Source: Qipengyuania nanhaisediminis (GTDB lineage Bacteria; Pseudomonadota; Alphaproteobacteria; Sphingomonadales; Sphingomonadaceae). From it: DNA of 64,000 nucleotides. The notes under the pieces were generated by a model that saw nothing but the letters and a program-made list of their open reading frames with translations, made no database searches and was not told where the DNA came from. A program made the translations under genes and the position numbers. The stretch covers positions 434,001-498,000 of the forward strand of contig NZ_FOWZ01000001.1 in NCBI RefSeq assembly GCF_900115585.1. The letters are read 5' to 3'. This document shows, in pieces, positions 42,970 through 52,470 of this stretch (position 1 is its first letter; each line of letters begins with the position of its first letter).

Positions 42970-43424
42970 CAACGGCGGGCCTTGAAGAATTCGCGCAGCA
43001 TCCGGGCGGCCCTGGCTTCCCCAATCCCGGAATAGACTTCGGGGCGGTGCAGGCATTGTTCCTGCTCGAAAACCCGGGCGCCGTGTTCCACCGCGCCTCC
43101 CTTGGGGTCGCTCGCCCCGTAGTAAACCTTGCCCAGCCTTGCGTGCACGATCGCACCTGCGCACATGGCGCAAGGTTCCAGCGTGACCCATAGTTCGCAG
43201 TCGGAAAGGCGTTCCTGGCCGAGCACTACTGCCGCACGGCGAATCGCGAGGATCTCGGCGTGCGCGGTCGGATCGCAAGTCTCGCGCGGCGTATTGTGCG
43301 CCTCGGCAATTACCTCGCCGTCGCGTGAGATGACTGCACCCACCGGTACTTCGCCCGCTGCTGCGCTGGCCTCCGCCAGTTCGAGCGCGCGCTTCATCGG
43401 TTGCGGAAGGGTCCAGCCTGTCAT
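42969..43424 (-). CDS. tadA: tRNA-specific adenosine deaminase family protein
   Basis: 151-residue zinc-dependent nucleoside deaminase. The zinc motifs are HAE (in TAHAEILAI) and PCAMC, with the proton-shuttling Glu. It changes adenosine 34 of tRNA-Arg to inosine; this substrate comes from family knowledge. The stop overlaps the TPM protein start. Its orientation is divergent from rpmB across 157 nt. Confidence 0.92.
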   Translation of the reverse strand: MTGWTLPQPMKRALELAEASAAAGEVPVGAVISRDGEVIAEAHNTPRETCDPTAHAEILAIRRAAVVLGQERLSDCELWVTLEPCAMCAGAIVHARLGKVYYGASDPKGGAVEHGARVFEQEQCLHRPEVYSGIGEARAARMLREFFKARR

Positions 43425-43467
43425 ACCAGCGCCTCGCTAGCCCGCAGGCTGCGGGGGCGCAACGTGC

Positions 43468-43496
43468 TTGACGATTCGCACCCTCGCCGCTATGCG
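43468..43496 (+). promoter_or_regulatory. Promoter for rpmB
   Basis: -35 TTGACG (43468-43473) and -10 TATGCG (43491-43496) with a 17-nt spacer, giving a leader of about 80 nt before the rpmB ATG at 43582. Near-consensus -35 and perfect spacing. Confidence 0.55.
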
Positions 43497-43581
43497 CGCC
43501 GCTTTCCGGGATTTATGAGCCCCTCACCCGCAAAAGCGGTCAAGGGAACTCGCCCGCCCATTCGAACGAAGAGACTGAACC

Positions 43582-43872
43582 ATGTCGCGTATTTGCGAAC
43601 TCACCGGCAAGGGCCGCCAGGTCGGCAACAATGTGAGCCACGCCAACAACAAGACCAAGCGCGTCTTCCTGCCGAACCTGCAGAACGTCACGCTGCTGAG
43701 CGAAAAGCTCGATCGCAGCTTCAAGTTCCGCGTTTCGACCCAGGGCCTGCGTTCGGTCGAACACAACGGCGGTCTCGACAACTGGCTGCTGAAGACCAAG
43801 GACGAAAAGCTTTCGGCCAACGCGCTCAAGGTAAAGCGCGAGCTCAAGAAGGCTGTCGCCGAAGCCGCTTAA
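43582..43872 (+). CDS. rpmB: Large ribosomal subunit protein bL28
   Basis: 96-residue protein with the usual opening [23 protein letters not shown] and the Lys-rich block [12 protein letters not shown]. It sits on the 50S subunit and helps join the subunits. It is an alphaproteobacterial-length form. It has its own promoter and a strong terminator, so it is expressed as a single gene. Confidence 0.97.
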   Translation: MSRICELTGKGRQVGNNVSHANNKTKRVFLPNLQNVTLLSEKLDRSFKFRVSTQGLRSVEHNGGLDNWLLKTKDEKLSANALKVKRELKKAVAEAA

Positions 43873-43912
43873 GGCGATGGCGCTTCGGCGCCGTTCCAGG
43901 GCTTGATATGTG

Positions 43913-43949
43913 AAAAGGCGCGCGGGTCTTGCCTGCGCGCCTTTTGCTG
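43913..43949. terminator. Bidirectional terminator between rpmB and the phytase-like gene
   Basis: AAAAGGCGCGC (43913-43923) pairs perfectly with GCGCGCCTTTT (43935-43945), an 11-bp stem with an 11-nt loop. It ends in T-residues in the plus direction and starts with As, so it can end transcripts from both convergent genes. Confidence 0.9.
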
Positions 43950-43961
43950 TTTTCTACCTGG

Positions 43962-44930
43962 TTATCGAGCGGCTTCGGGCCAGTCCAATCGCATCAGCAG
44001 GGTCCTTTGGAGCTTGCTGAAATTGTCGTCCGAGATGAGCCAGATAGCCCAATCGCCACCGGCCTCTTGCGTAACCACGGCCCCCTCGAAGTTCTCTTGC
44101 GGGAACGGGCGCCCAAGATCGCTCAGTGGCTGCAGGGCGATAGCTTCACCGTCCCTTATGTCCTGCGGGTCGAACGTCGCGAGCTTCACGGAAAAATAGG
44201 GCGGCAAGCCAAGTTCGAATGCCCGAAGGATTACGAGGACCCTTCCATCGGGCAGAAGCGTCGCTTCCGCAGGGTTGTACCCCCTCTCGCCGATCAGGGT
44301 GAAGCCGGCAGGAACGGCGCCGCGGACGGGATCGCCTTCGAAAAGCAACGCCTCGTGCCGGGCATCGCCGCGATCCTCCTCGGCGATCACGATGATCCTG
44401 CCGTCGGCAAGGCGCACCATTGCTTCCGCGCCTGAATTGTTCGCCCAGTCCTGCATGGCAGGCGGTTTAAATGCCGCCGACCAAGTCCTGTCCGGGTTGA
44501 ACCTCACAATATGGTTCGACCCCTCGATGCCCGACCAGAAACGTCCTGTTTGCGGATCTCGCACTATCGATTCGAGGTCGATCCGGATCCAGCCGTCGTT
44601 CGAGAACCCCGTGAAACCGGACACTTCCGGGGCCGGCCCCTCCCGGTCGGGTCGGGTCAGCAGCAGGACGCGTCCTGCATCGCTGCCTGCGAGAAACATG
44701 TCCTCGCCCAGGGAAACCAATGCGGAGTAACCACCGAACCCGTCGTTCTCGCTTGTCAGGTGCCAAAGCCCGCCAAGTGACAGGGGGCCATTCGTCACAG
44801 CATCGAACGCGAGCGCGCGTATCTCGACTGACCCTGTTAGATCCGGCGGCGCGACATCGCTGCGCACGAACACCCCGGGCGACAGGCCCAGGGCAAGAAG
44901 CGCAACAAAGAAAATCCGGCCTATCCGCAT
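43962..44930 (-). CDS. Phytase-like esterase domain protein, exported
   Basis: 322-residue secreted protein with a signal peptide (FFVALLALGLSPGVF) and a beta-propeller-like esterase/phytase-like domain. Typical blocks are GSNHIVRFN, GAEAMVRLADGRIIVIAEED and GYNPAEATLLPDGRVLVILR. The domain occurs in proteins annotated as an esterase-like activity of phytase. Substrate unknown. It ends at the shared terminator with rpmB. Confidence 0.85.
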   Translation of the reverse strand: MRIGRIFFVALLALGLSPGVFVRSDVAPPDLTGSVEIRALAFDAVTNGPLSLGGLWHLTSENDGFGGYSALVSLGEDMFLAGSDAGRVLLLTRPDREGPAPEVSGFTGFSNDGWIRIDLESIVRDPQTGRFWSGIEGSNHIVRFNPDRTWSAAFKPPAMQDWANNSGAEAMVRLADGRIIVIAEEDRGDARHEALLFEGDPVRGAVPAGFTLIGERGYNPAEATLLPDGRVLVILRAFELGLPPYFSVKLATFDPQDIRDGEAIALQPLSDLGRPFPQENFEGAVVTQEAGGDWAIWLISDDNFSKLQRTLLMRLDWPEAAR

Positions 44931-44976
44931 CGAGTAAACGCATGCCGTGGCGCGACCTGCGGGTATGCTCCCAACC

Positions 44977-45897
44977 TCATGGCATGGGAGGCAGGAACAG
45001 GAGCGGATCGAGCCGCTTCTCGCGCCACATCAGGCTCCAGTGAAGGTGTGGCCCGGTAGCGCGGCCCGAAGCACCGACATTTCCAAGCAGCTGGCCCTGT
45101 TCGACCCGGTCACCCTCCGCCACTCTCAGCCGCGAGAGGTGAATGAAGGCGCTGTTCAGGCCCGCACCATGATCGAGGATGATGATACCGCCCTCAAGGC
45201 TGAACCCTGTCCGCGCGAGCACGACAACACCGCCAGCAGGCGCAACAAAAGGAGCGCCATTGCCGGGAGCGATATCGATACCGGAATGATAGCTGCCCGG
45301 TTCGCCGCGATAGATACGCTGGCGGCCGAAACGACCAGAGATGCGCCCGGTTACCGGCCAGATGAACTCCTGCATCCAACCCTCGGCCCCGGTTTCCTTC
45401 GCCCGGGCATCGCGGATCGCCAGCCATTCCGGCTCACGCTTCGCCCACCAAGCCGCACCGCCCCCGCCCGTACCTTTGGCGACATTGACGCGCTCGATAT
45501 CCCACTCGCGCGGATCGACGGTGATGGTCTCCCGCGCATAGACCAGATTGCCACTCGTCGCCTTGAATTCGATCTTCGCGGGGCTGTCCCTGTCGAATGC
45601 GGCAAAGAAGCGGCCTTCGTCATCGACGGCGATTTCCTGATCGCCCAACTGCGCGGTCCATCGCCCGGGACCAAGGTCGCCGCGCATCCAGCCGCCTTGC
45701 GTCAGTTCGCCGATGAAGGTGAAATCGACCGGTTTTGCGGGTTCGGGCCTTGGCTCTTCAACCACAGTCGGCGCTGGCGCCGGCGCAGGCTCGCTCACGA
45801 CCACCTCTTCCGATGCGGTCACGGGCGTGCCCTGCGCGGGAGCGACGCAAGCGGCAGTGAGGAGAAAAAGTAGCGGCGCGACCCTATGGCGCATCAC
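44977..45897 (-). CDS. M23 family metallopeptidase, probable lipoprotein
   Basis: 306-residue murein hydrolase-like protein. The N-terminus is a lipoprotein signal (LLFLLTAAC). The LytM domain has both zinc motifs: HSGIDIAPGNGAPFVAPAGG and HLHWSLM. The middle is a beta-rich domain of unknown role. It probably cuts peptide cross-links in peptidoglycan. The start overlaps the DUF2093 gene (ATGA), and the pair is downstream of xseA in the same orientation. Confidence 0.92.
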   Translation of the reverse strand: MMRHRVAPLLFLLTAACVAPAQGTPVTASEEVVVSEPAPAPAPTVVEEPRPEPAKPVDFTFIGELTQGGWMRGDLGPGRWTAQLGDQEIAVDDEGRFFAAFDRDSPAKIEFKATSGNLVYARETITVDPREWDIERVNVAKGTGGGGAAWWAKREPEWLAIRDARAKETGAEGWMQEFIWPVTGRISGRFGRQRIYRGEPGSYHSGIDIAPGNGAPFVAPAGGVVVLARTGFSLEGGIIILDHGAGLNSAFIHLSRLRVAEGDRVEQGQLLGNVGASGRATGPHLHWSLMWREKRLDPLLFLPPMP

Positions 45898-46103
45898 GGT
45901 TTGAGACGCTCCGTTGCGAGTTGCGGTGTCGCGTAGGCCTCTTGGTACTCTACCGACCAGTAACGCAATTCGTCGAGCGGGATCGCCTCGCCCGAAGCGG
46001 CGCAGAAAACGTGCTGGCCTGCGCGCAACACGCGAAAGCCGTTCGGGCCGTATTGCAGCTTTGCCTCGCCCGAAGCGGGGCCGGAATTCTTGTTCATCAG
46101 CAT
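45894..46103 (-). CDS. DUF2093 domain protein
   Basis: 69-residue protein of the alphaproteobacterial DUF2093 family. The conserved blocks are LQYGPNGFRVLRAGQHVFCA and IPLDELRYWSVEYQEAYA. The function is unknown. The ATG at 46103 has AGGA eight nt upstream. It is coupled to the M23 peptidase gene and follows xseA by 24 nt. Confidence 0.9.
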   Translation of the reverse strand: MLMNKNSGPASGEAKLQYGPNGFRVLRAGQHVFCAASGEAIPLDELRYWSVEYQEAYATPQLATERLKP

Positions 46104-46127
46104 GGTGAGCGTCCTAGCACTTCGCGC

Positions 46128-47537
46128 CTATCCGAACAAATCATCCTGCGCTGGTGGTGTTCCCTTCGCCGGGCGCTTCGCGCGCGGTTTCGGGGCCGTG
46201 GGCGCCTGCGGTGCCTTGCCCGTCGTGACGGCCAGGTCTCCATCGCGGAATTTCAGCGTCAGGGCAGCCTCTTTCGCCGCGGCCGCATGGGTAGTAACAG
46301 TCCTGCCCTCCGGTCCGATAACCCGCACGTAGCCGCGCTTCACGACATTGTCCGGATCGAGCGAGACCATCAGGCGAGATACGGCAGTCAGGCGCTGCTG
46401 CGCCTGCTCTACGCGGATTTTCAAAAGGGGTGCATTGAGCCTTGCCCGGTCGGATTGCAGCCGGTCACGCGCGCGGGCTGCGCGGTCGCGTAGCCCGTTG
46501 GCGAGCCGCGTGGCGGCATCGTCCAGCCGCTGCGCCTGGGGCTGCAGCAGCACCTCCAGCTTGGGCATGCGCTGGACCCGAGCCTCCAGCCGCTCGCGAC
46601 CGAGCTGCACGGGGCGCAGTATGGCGCGCTGCTGCCGTGCGCCGAAATCGGCCAATGTAGCGGCAAGTTCCTGTCGGACAGGCACGGCGATTTCGGCGGC
46701 CGCGGTCGGCGTCGGCGCGCGCCTGTCGGCAGCGTAATCGGCCAGAGTGGTATCGGTTTCGTGACCGACCGCGCTGATCGTCGGGATGGAGCATTCGGCT
46801 ATCGCGCGAACGACCGCTTCTTCGTTGAAGCTCCACAAATCTTCGATCGAACCGCCCCCGCGCGCGACGATGACGAGGTCCGGCCGGTCGGAATGCCCTT
46901 CGGGTAGCGCCGAGAAACCGCGCACCGCGCCTGCCACCTGGTCCGCCGCACCCTGCCCTTGCACGAGGACGGGCCACACGATCACCCGGCTGGGGAAGCG
47001 GTCGGCAAGGCGGTGGAGGATGTCGCGAATGACTGCGCCGGTGGGTGAGGTCACCACGCCGATGGTGCGGGGCAGGAACGGGAGCGCCCGCTTGCGCCCC
47101 TCGTCGAACAGCCCTTCTGCAGCGAGGCGCGCGCGCGTTTTTTCGAGCAGTGCCAGCAGAGCCCCTTCGCCTGCCAGTTCCATCCGCTCGATCACGATCT
47201 GGTATTTCGAGCGGCCGGGATAGGTCGTCAACTTGCCGCTGGCCACGACCTCCAGGCCATCTTCGGGCTGGAACGCAAGGCGCTGGGTATTGCCGCGCCA
47301 CATCACCCCATCGATAACCGCCTTCTCGTCCTTGAGCGCGCAATACATGTGTCCGCTAGCCGCGCGTTTGACGCCCGAAAGCTCGCCGCGCAGGCGCACA
47401 TAGCCGAACCGCTCCTCCACCGTGCGCTTGAGCAGGCCGGAAATCTCGCTGATCGAGAGCGGGGCGGCGTTGTCCCCGGCGCGCCCCTTCGCTACCAGAC
47501 TGTCATCTTGGGAATCTGACGGGAAATCGGCGGGCAT
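46128..47537 (-). CDS. xseA: Exodeoxyribonuclease VII large subunit
   Basis: 469-residue nuclease subunit that cuts single-stranded DNA with XseB. The OB-fold domain starts [32 protein letters not shown]. The catalytic domain has [23 protein letters not shown] and [15 protein letters not shown] followed by AVGHETD. A long coiled-coil and a Lys/Pro-rich tail end the protein. ATG 47537 has AAAAGGA upstream and gives the usual N-terminus; the frame continues further 5' but inside purD. The start codon overlaps the divergent purD start by 2 nt. xseB is not in this window. Confidence 0.95.
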   Translation of the reverse strand: MPADFPSDSQDDSLVAKGRAGDNAAPLSISEISGLLKRTVEERFGYVRLRGELSGVKRAASGHMYCALKDEKAVIDGVMWRGNTQRLAFQPEDGLEVVASGKLTTYPGRSKYQIVIERMELAGEGALLALLEKTRARLAAEGLFDEGRKRALPFLPRTIGVVTSPTGAVIRDILHRLADRFPSRVIVWPVLVQGQGAADQVAGAVRGFSALPEGHSDRPDLVIVARGGGSIEDLWSFNEEAVVRAIAECSIPTISAVGHETDTTLADYAADRRAPTPTAAAEIAVPVRQELAATLADFGARQQRAILRPVQLGRERLEARVQRMPKLEVLLQPQAQRLDDAATRLANGLRDRAARARDRLQSDRARLNAPLLKIRVEQAQQRLTAVSRLMVSLDPDNVVKRGYVRVIGPEGRTVTTHAAAAKEAALTLKFRDGDLAVTTGKAPQAPTAPKPRAKRPAKGTPPAQDDLFG

Positions 47538-48810
47538 GAATATCCTTTTGCTGGGCGGCGGTGGTCGCGAACATGCGCTTGGCTGGAAACTGGCGCAATC
47601 GCCGCAATGCGACAAGCTGTGGGCTAGTCCCGGCAACCCGGGAATGGCCGAATGTGCCGAGTGCATTGCGCTCGATGCAAGCGATCACGCAGCGGTGGAG
47701 CAGTTTTGCCGCGACAAGTCCATCGGCCTGGTCGTGATCGGCCCCGAAGCGCCGCTGGTGGACGGGCTGGCAGACGATCTGCGTGCGGCAGGCGTGGCGG
47801 TTTTCGGTCCCTCCAAGGCAGCCGCGCAACTGGAAGGCAGCAAGAGCTTTACCAAGGAGCTCTGCCAGCGCGCCCGCATCCCGACCGCGCGGTTCGAACG
47901 GTGCACCTCGCTCGAGGCGGCCTGGGGTGCGCTCAAGAAATTCGACCCGCCTTTCGTCCTCAAGGCAGACGGTCTTGCGGCAGGCAAGGGTGTCGTCATC
48001 GCCGAAACCCGCGAGGAAGCGCAGCACGCCCTTTCCGAAATGTTCGACGGCAAATTCGGCAGCGCGGGCAGCGAAGTCGTCATCGAGGAATTCCTGCAGG
48101 GCGAGGAGGCGAGCTATTTCGCCCTCACCGATGGCGAGACCATTGTTCCGATCGGCAGTGCGCAGGACCACAAGCGCGTGGGCGAGGGCGACACCGGCCC
48201 CAATACCGGCGGCATGGGCGCCTATTCACCTGCACCGGTCCTGACCGACGCCCTGAAAGACCAGGTCATGCGCGAGATCATCGAACCCACGGTCCGGACC
48301 ATGCGCGAAGAAGGACACCCCTATTCGGGCGTCCTTTACGCAGGTCTCATGCTTACCAAGACCGGCCCCCAGCTGATCGAATACAACGTGCGTTTCGGCG
48401 ATCCGGAATGCCAGGTTCTGATGATGCGGCTGGAAAGCGATCTGGTCGAGATCATGCACGCCTGCGCGGAAGGGCGGCTCGGACAGATCGAGGTGCCGCG
48501 CATGGCGGACCAGTTCGCGCTGACAGTCGTCATGGCTGCAGAAGGCTATCCCGATACTCCGAAGAAGGGCGGCGCCATTCATCTCGGCAATGCGGAGGCG
48601 GACGGGGCCAAGGTCTTCCATGCAGGTACGAAGATGGCAGATGGCCAGCTCGTTGCGAACGGCGGCAGGGTGCTCAATGTGACTGCAAAAGGCGCGAGCG
48701 CGACCGAGGCGCAGCGCAATGCCTATGCCGCGGTCGACGCCATCGACTTCGCGGAAGGTTTCTGCCGCCGCGACATCGGCCAGCGAGAGGTCAGGCGCGA
48801 GCGGGGGTAA
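47536..48810 (+). CDS. purD: Phosphoribosylamine-glycine ligase (GAR synthetase)
   Basis: 424-residue ATP-grasp enzyme making glycinamide ribonucleotide, the second step of purine synthesis. Motifs include [46 protein letters not shown] and [12 protein letters not shown] with the metal-binding Glu and Asn. ATG 47536 is the family start and is one base offset from the divergent xseA ATG. The GGGAAA tract upstream lies inside xseA codons. It is followed 9 nt later by an M23 peptidase gene. Confidence 0.96.
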   Translation: MNILLLGGGGREHALGWKLAQSPQCDKLWASPGNPGMAECAECIALDASDHAAVEQFCRDKSIGLVVIGPEAPLVDGLADDLRAAGVAVFGPSKAAAQLEGSKSFTKELCQRARIPTARFERCTSLEAAWGALKKFDPPFVLKADGLAAGKGVVIAETREEAQHALSEMFDGKFGSAGSEVVIEEFLQGEEASYFALTDGETIVPIGSAQDHKRVGEGDTGPNTGGMGAYSPAPVLTDALKDQVMREIIEPTVRTMREEGHPYSGVLYAGLMLTKTGPQLIEYNVRFGDPECQVLMMRLESDLVEIMHACAEGRLGQIEVPRMADQFALTVVMAAEGYPDTPKKGGAIHLGNAEADGAKVFHAGTKMADGQLVANGGRVLNVTAKGASATEAQRNAYAAVDAIDFAEGFCRRDIGQREVRRERG

Positions 48811-48819
48811 GGCAGTTCC

Positions 48820-49737
48820 ATGCTGCTTTACGGGCTGGTCTTCCAGAACCTGGCGCTGATTGCGCTGATCCGTGGCCTGTTTTTCGCACGACCCGCTCCG
48901 TTTGGAAGAAAGCTGTGGGTGGTCGGCGGGGCATCCGCATTCCTAGCGGGCATCCTCTTGCTCGGTGTGTGGATATACCCGCCCCCGCTGGGCGCGGTTT
49001 TCTATCTCGCCCTGTTCGGAGCGGCCTGCATTAGATGGCTCCGTCAACCTGCGCCCGACAATGCCGCAGGTCGCGCCAGCCTCTTCGCGGCAGTTGGCCT
49101 GGCCGCCTTGGGGGCAGCCATGATCTGGCAGGGAGTGACGGGGCGGATCGCCCCCGACGAACCTTATCTGTCACTGGCCAGCCCGCTGCCCGAGGACGCC
49201 GGTTATTGCGTCCTGTCGGGAGGAGCCTCCGTCGGCCTGAACCTGCATTACGTCGTGAGCGCAAGCACGGCGGCGGACTTCGAAAAGCATTCCGTCGACC
49301 TGATAGCGACCAACGCACAGGGGTTCAGGACAAAGTCCGGACTATCCCATTATCCCAAGCCGCTTTCGCCGGAAGATTACGCGGTGTTCGGAACACCGGT
49401 AATCGCACCATGCACCGGAGAGGTCGTCGAGACGGAGAATGACAAGACGGATGTCCTGGCGGGGCACAAATACCGCTCTCGCGACGGAGCGAACATCGTC
49501 CTGCTGAGCTGCGACGGGCGCGAAGTGCTGATGGCCCATTTCAAGCAGGGTTCCGTAAGGGTTTCGGAAGGCGATACCGTTTCAGCGGGAAGCGTTCTCG
49601 GCCTGGTCGGCAATTCCGGCAATACTGAAGAACCGCACCTGCATATTCACGCGCAGGAGGAGGGTGATAATGGACGCCTTGTCCCGGTACCGATCCGTTT
49701 CGAAGGGCGTTATCTCGCGCGCGGCGACTGCCTCTGA
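48820..49737 (+). CDS. Membrane-anchored M23 family metallopeptidase-like protein
   Basis: 305-residue protein with three or four N-terminal transmembrane segments (residues 1-110) and a C-terminal LytM-like domain. GTPVIAPCTGEVVE and EPHLHIHAQEEG mark the family. The first zinc motif is less regular (SHYPKPLSPEDYAVFG), so zinc binding is likely but not certain. It would face the periplasm and act on peptidoglycan or a similar polymer. It follows purD by 9 nt. It is unlike the second M23 protein at 44977 outside the domain. Confidence 0.82.
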   Translation: MLLYGLVFQNLALIALIRGLFFARPAPFGRKLWVVGGASAFLAGILLLGVWIYPPPLGAVFYLALFGAACIRWLRQPAPDNAAGRASLFAAVGLAALGAAMIWQGVTGRIAPDEPYLSLASPLPEDAGYCVLSGGASVGLNLHYVVSASTAADFEKHSVDLIATNAQGFRTKSGLSHYPKPLSPEDYAVFGTPVIAPCTGEVVETENDKTDVLAGHKYRSRDGANIVLLSCDGREVLMAHFKQGSVRVSEGDTVSAGSVLGLVGNSGNTEEPHLHIHAQEEGDNGRLVPVPIRFEGRYLARGDCL

Positions 49738-49795
49738 GATGCAGCCCAGCGCTTTGCACTTGCCTTTTCGGCAATTGGAGCGGCACACTCGGAGC

Positions 49796-50194
49796 ATGGA
49801 AAGAACCGGATCGCTTGCTCGCCTCGCCCTGCCCGCCATTGGCGCCCTTGCCCTATGCGGCTGCCAGACAGCTTATGCCGATGAACAGGAAGCCAGTGCC
49901 GGCCCTGCGCCCTCGAATATGGCGCACGACAATCCGCTCGCCTTTGCACAGGGCGCCTGCGGCGGATGTCACGCGGTCGAGAAACCGTGGCTATCGCCCA
50001 ATCCCGACGCGCCGACCTTTGCCGATATTGCCAATCGTGAAGGCGTGACCGAGCAAACGCTGCAAACCTATCTCACCGACGCGCACAATTACCCGCTAGT
50101 GATGGATTTCGATCTCGATCCCGAGCAGGCGGCAGAACTTGCCCACTACATCCTCAGCCTGAAGGACGAGGACTACCACAAGCCCCCGTCCTGA
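49796..50194 (+). CDS. Class I cytochrome c, probable lipoprotein
   Basis: 132-residue exported haem protein. The haem-attachment site is CGGCH (in GACGGCHAVE) and a plausible Met ligand is in NYPLVMDFDLD. The N-terminus is a lipoprotein-type signal (LALCGC). ATG 49796 has GGAG close by; an upstream ATG at 49739 is possible but adds a poor signal. It is a small electron carrier; the partner is unknown. It follows the M23 gene. Confidence 0.87.
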   Translation: MERTGSLARLALPAIGALALCGCQTAYADEQEASAGPAPSNMAHDNPLAFAQGACGGCHAVEKPWLSPNPDAPTFADIANREGVTEQTLQTYLTDAHNYPLVMDFDLDPEQAAELAHYILSLKDEDYHKPPS

Positions 50195-50201
50195 CCGGGT
50201 C

Positions 50202-51197
50202 TCAGCCGAGCTTTTCGGCGACGAGCGCCTTCAGGTCTTTCTCGCTGCGCGCGCCGATGTGGCTGATGATTTCGGCCGCACAGATCGCGCCCATCCGTAG
50301 GCAGGTTTCGAGGCTTTCGCCGCGTGCATGGCCAGTAAGGAAGCCTGCCGCGAAGAGATCGCCCGCACCCGTCGTATCGACGACCTGCTCGATCGGTTCG
50401 GCTTCGATTGCCACGCGCTCGCCATTCGCGATGCCGACGGCACCCTTGGCGCTGCGCGTTGCGACGAGGACAGGGACCTTATCGGTCAGCGCAGCGAGGC
50501 CGGCGTCGAAGTCGTCTTCACCGGTCAGCGTCGCCAGTTCGTGCTCGTTGACGAAGAGGATGTCGATCTTGCCCTCTTCGATCAGGGCACGGAAATCGTC
50601 GCCGTGGCGTTCGATCACGAAGCTTTCGCTGGCGGTGAAAGCGACCTTGCGGCCAGCCTCGCGGGCGACGTCGATCGCACGACGCATGGCGCTGCGCGGT
50701 TCTTCAGGGTCCCAGAGATAGCCTTCGAGATAGAGGATCCCGGCGCTGGCAATCAGCTCGTCGTCGAGCGCAGCAGGGGGCAGGAACTGGCTGGCACCGA
50801 GGAAGGTGTTCATCGTGCGCTCGCCATCGGGGGTCACGAAAATGAGGCAGCGCGCGGTGGGCGGATCGCCGTCGCGCGGCGCGGTGTCGAAGTCGATACC
50901 GACGGCGCGGATGTCGTGGCTGAAGATTTCGCCCAGCTGGTCCTTGGCGACCTGGCCGACAAAGGCGCACTGCGCGCCGAGCGAGGACATACCCGCCAGC
51001 GTATTGGCTGCCGAACCGCCGGAGATCTCCGTCGCGCGGCCCATTGCGTCGTAAAGTTCCTTGGCGCGCGGCGTATCGACAAGCGTCATTCCGCCTTTCG
51101 CCAATCCGAGCTCTTCGATCAGATCGTCTTCACAGGGGGCCATGACATCGACGATTGCGTTGCCGATGGCGATGACGTCGTAACGGGGCTGGGACAT
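50202..51197 (-). CDS. Adenosine kinase (PfkB family)
   Basis: 331-residue carbohydrate/nucleoside kinase. It opens MSQPRYDVIAIGNAIVDVM, has GGSAANTLAG and the catalytic block DTTGAGDLFAAGFLTG. Members with this N-terminus are annotated as adenosine kinase: ATP plus adenosine gives AMP. The ATG at 51197 has GGAG upstream. Substrate specificity is inferred; a ribokinase-type sugar kinase is the alternative. Confidence 0.87.
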   Translation of the reverse strand: MSQPRYDVIAIGNAIVDVMAPCEDDLIEELGLAKGGMTLVDTPRAKELYDAMGRATEISGGSAANTLAGMSSLGAQCAFVGQVAKDQLGEIFSHDIRAVGIDFDTAPRDGDPPTARCLIFVTPDGERTMNTFLGASQFLPPAALDDELIASAGILYLEGYLWDPEEPRSAMRRAIDVAREAGRKVAFTASESFVIERHGDDFRALIEEGKIDILFVNEHELATLTGEDDFDAGLAALTDKVPVLVATRSAKGAVGIANGERVAIEAEPIEQVVDTTGAGDLFAAGFLTGHARGESLETCLRMGAICAAEIISHIGARSEKDLKALVAEKLG

Positions 51198-51310
51198 TGG
51201 TACTCCGGAGGATGTGTAAACGGTGTGTCGGGCGCCGTTAGCGCTTCGTCGGGCATTGGCCAAGGGCGGCGTTGACTTGCGCCGCCCATCTGCGCAATCG
51301 CTGGCAGGAG

Positions 51311-51994
51311 ATGATATCGCTTCCCCGCGCCCTTACCCTGTCACTCGGCCAGTTGGGCGATCCGGCGATCGTGAAGGTGCTGGTAAAAAGCATAGCGGTC
51401 ACGATCGCGATATTTCTCGTGATAGGTTCTGTAGTACTCACCGCGCTTTACAAAGCACTTGTAGCCTATGGTGTAGGCTTGAGTGCAGAGATTAGCGCCA
51501 TTGCCGCCGTCCTGCTTACGGTCGTTGCCGGCTGGCTGCTGTTCCGCTTCGTGGCGCTATTCGTCCTGCAATTCTTCGCCGATGAGATCGTGCGGGCGGT
51601 GGAAGCGCGCCACTATCCCCATGCGGCAAAGGTCGCCGATCTCCCGTTCCGGCAGGAGCTGGCGAACAGCGTGCGATCGACCGTGCGCGCTTTGCTGGTA
51701 AACCTTGCGGCATTGCCTTTCGCGCTGATCCTGCTGGTGACCGGCGTGGGGACGGCGATCCTGTTCTGGGCGGTCAACGCCTGGCTGCTGGGCCGCGAGT
51801 TGCAGGACATGGTGTGGCTGCGTCATCGCGGACATCCGCAGGAGATTGCGCCGATTTCGGCTGCGCAGCGATTCCTCCTCGGCGGCACGGTGGCGGCGAT
51901 CCTGCTCGTGCCCTTCGCCAATCTGCTTGCTCCCGTCATCGGCGCGGCAAGCGCAACCCATATGGTGCATCGCGGGAGAGAAACCGATGCGTAA
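51311..51994 (+). CDS. EI24-domain membrane protein (CysZ-like)
   Basis: 227-residue integral membrane protein with four or more hydrophobic segments. The pattern AILFWAVNAWLLGRELQDMVWLRHRG is typical of the EI24/CysZ family, whose CysZ members help sulfate uptake. The other members are of unknown role, so a sulfate function cannot be claimed. GGAG is directly upstream of ATG 51311. The stop overlaps the next ORF by 8 nt. Confidence 0.85.
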   Translation: MISLPRALTLSLGQLGDPAIVKVLVKSIAVTIAIFLVIGSVVLTALYKALVAYGVGLSAEISAIAAVLLTVVAGWLLFRFVALFVLQFFADEIVRAVEARHYPHAAKVADLPFRQELANSVRSTVRALLVNLAALPFALILLVTGVGTAILFWAVNAWLLGRELQDMVWLRHRGHPQEIAPISAAQRFLLGGTVAAILLVPFANLLAPVIGAASATHMVHRGRETDA

Positions 51995-52412
51995 GTTCGT
52001 TCCGCTTCTACTTGTCGCCACCGGGCTTTCGGCCTGCGTCAGCGCGCCGCCCGCTCCTTCGGCCCCGCCGCCGCGCGCGCCGGTCACGACGCCGCCGCCC
52101 CAGCAACCGGTCGAGGTCGCCCCGTCTTCGGGAGGTTTCATCGCCCCGCGGGTCATGAATGTCCCCGGCCTCGAGGGCGTGATCGGCAAGAATGCGACTG
52201 CGCTCGCCAATATCTTCGGTCCGCCGCGGCTGGAGGTGAAGGAGGGCGATGCGCTCAAGCTGCAGTTCACCGGGCCGGCCTGCGTACTCGATATCTACCT
52301 CTACCCCCTGTCGCCCGGCGCACAGCCCAGCGCGACCTATGTATCGGCGCGCAGGGCCAGCGATTCCCTCGACGTCGACCGCGCAGCTTGCGTCGCGGCG
52401 CTGCGTCGGTAA
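51987..52412 (+). CDS. Small proline-rich lipoprotein of unknown function
   Basis: 141-residue lipoprotein: MRKFVPLLLVATGLSAC is a complete signal with lipobox. It is followed by a Pro-rich linker (SAPPAPSAPPPRAP) and a small beta-rich domain with two Cys (FTGPACVLDIYLYPL and DRAACVAAL). The start overlaps the EI24 stop by 8 nt, so they are co-translated. No family is recognised. Confidence 0.72.
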   Translation: MRKFVPLLLVATGLSACVSAPPAPSAPPPRAPVTTPPPQQPVEVAPSSGGFIAPRVMNVPGLEGVIGKNATALANIFGPPRLEVKEGDALKLQFTGPACVLDIYLYPLSPGAQPSATYVSARRASDSLDVDRAACVAALRR

Positions 52413-52470
52413 GATGAAATTAATAGCGTAATACTAGGGAAATCGGGTCCATTCAGGGGGACTTGGAACA

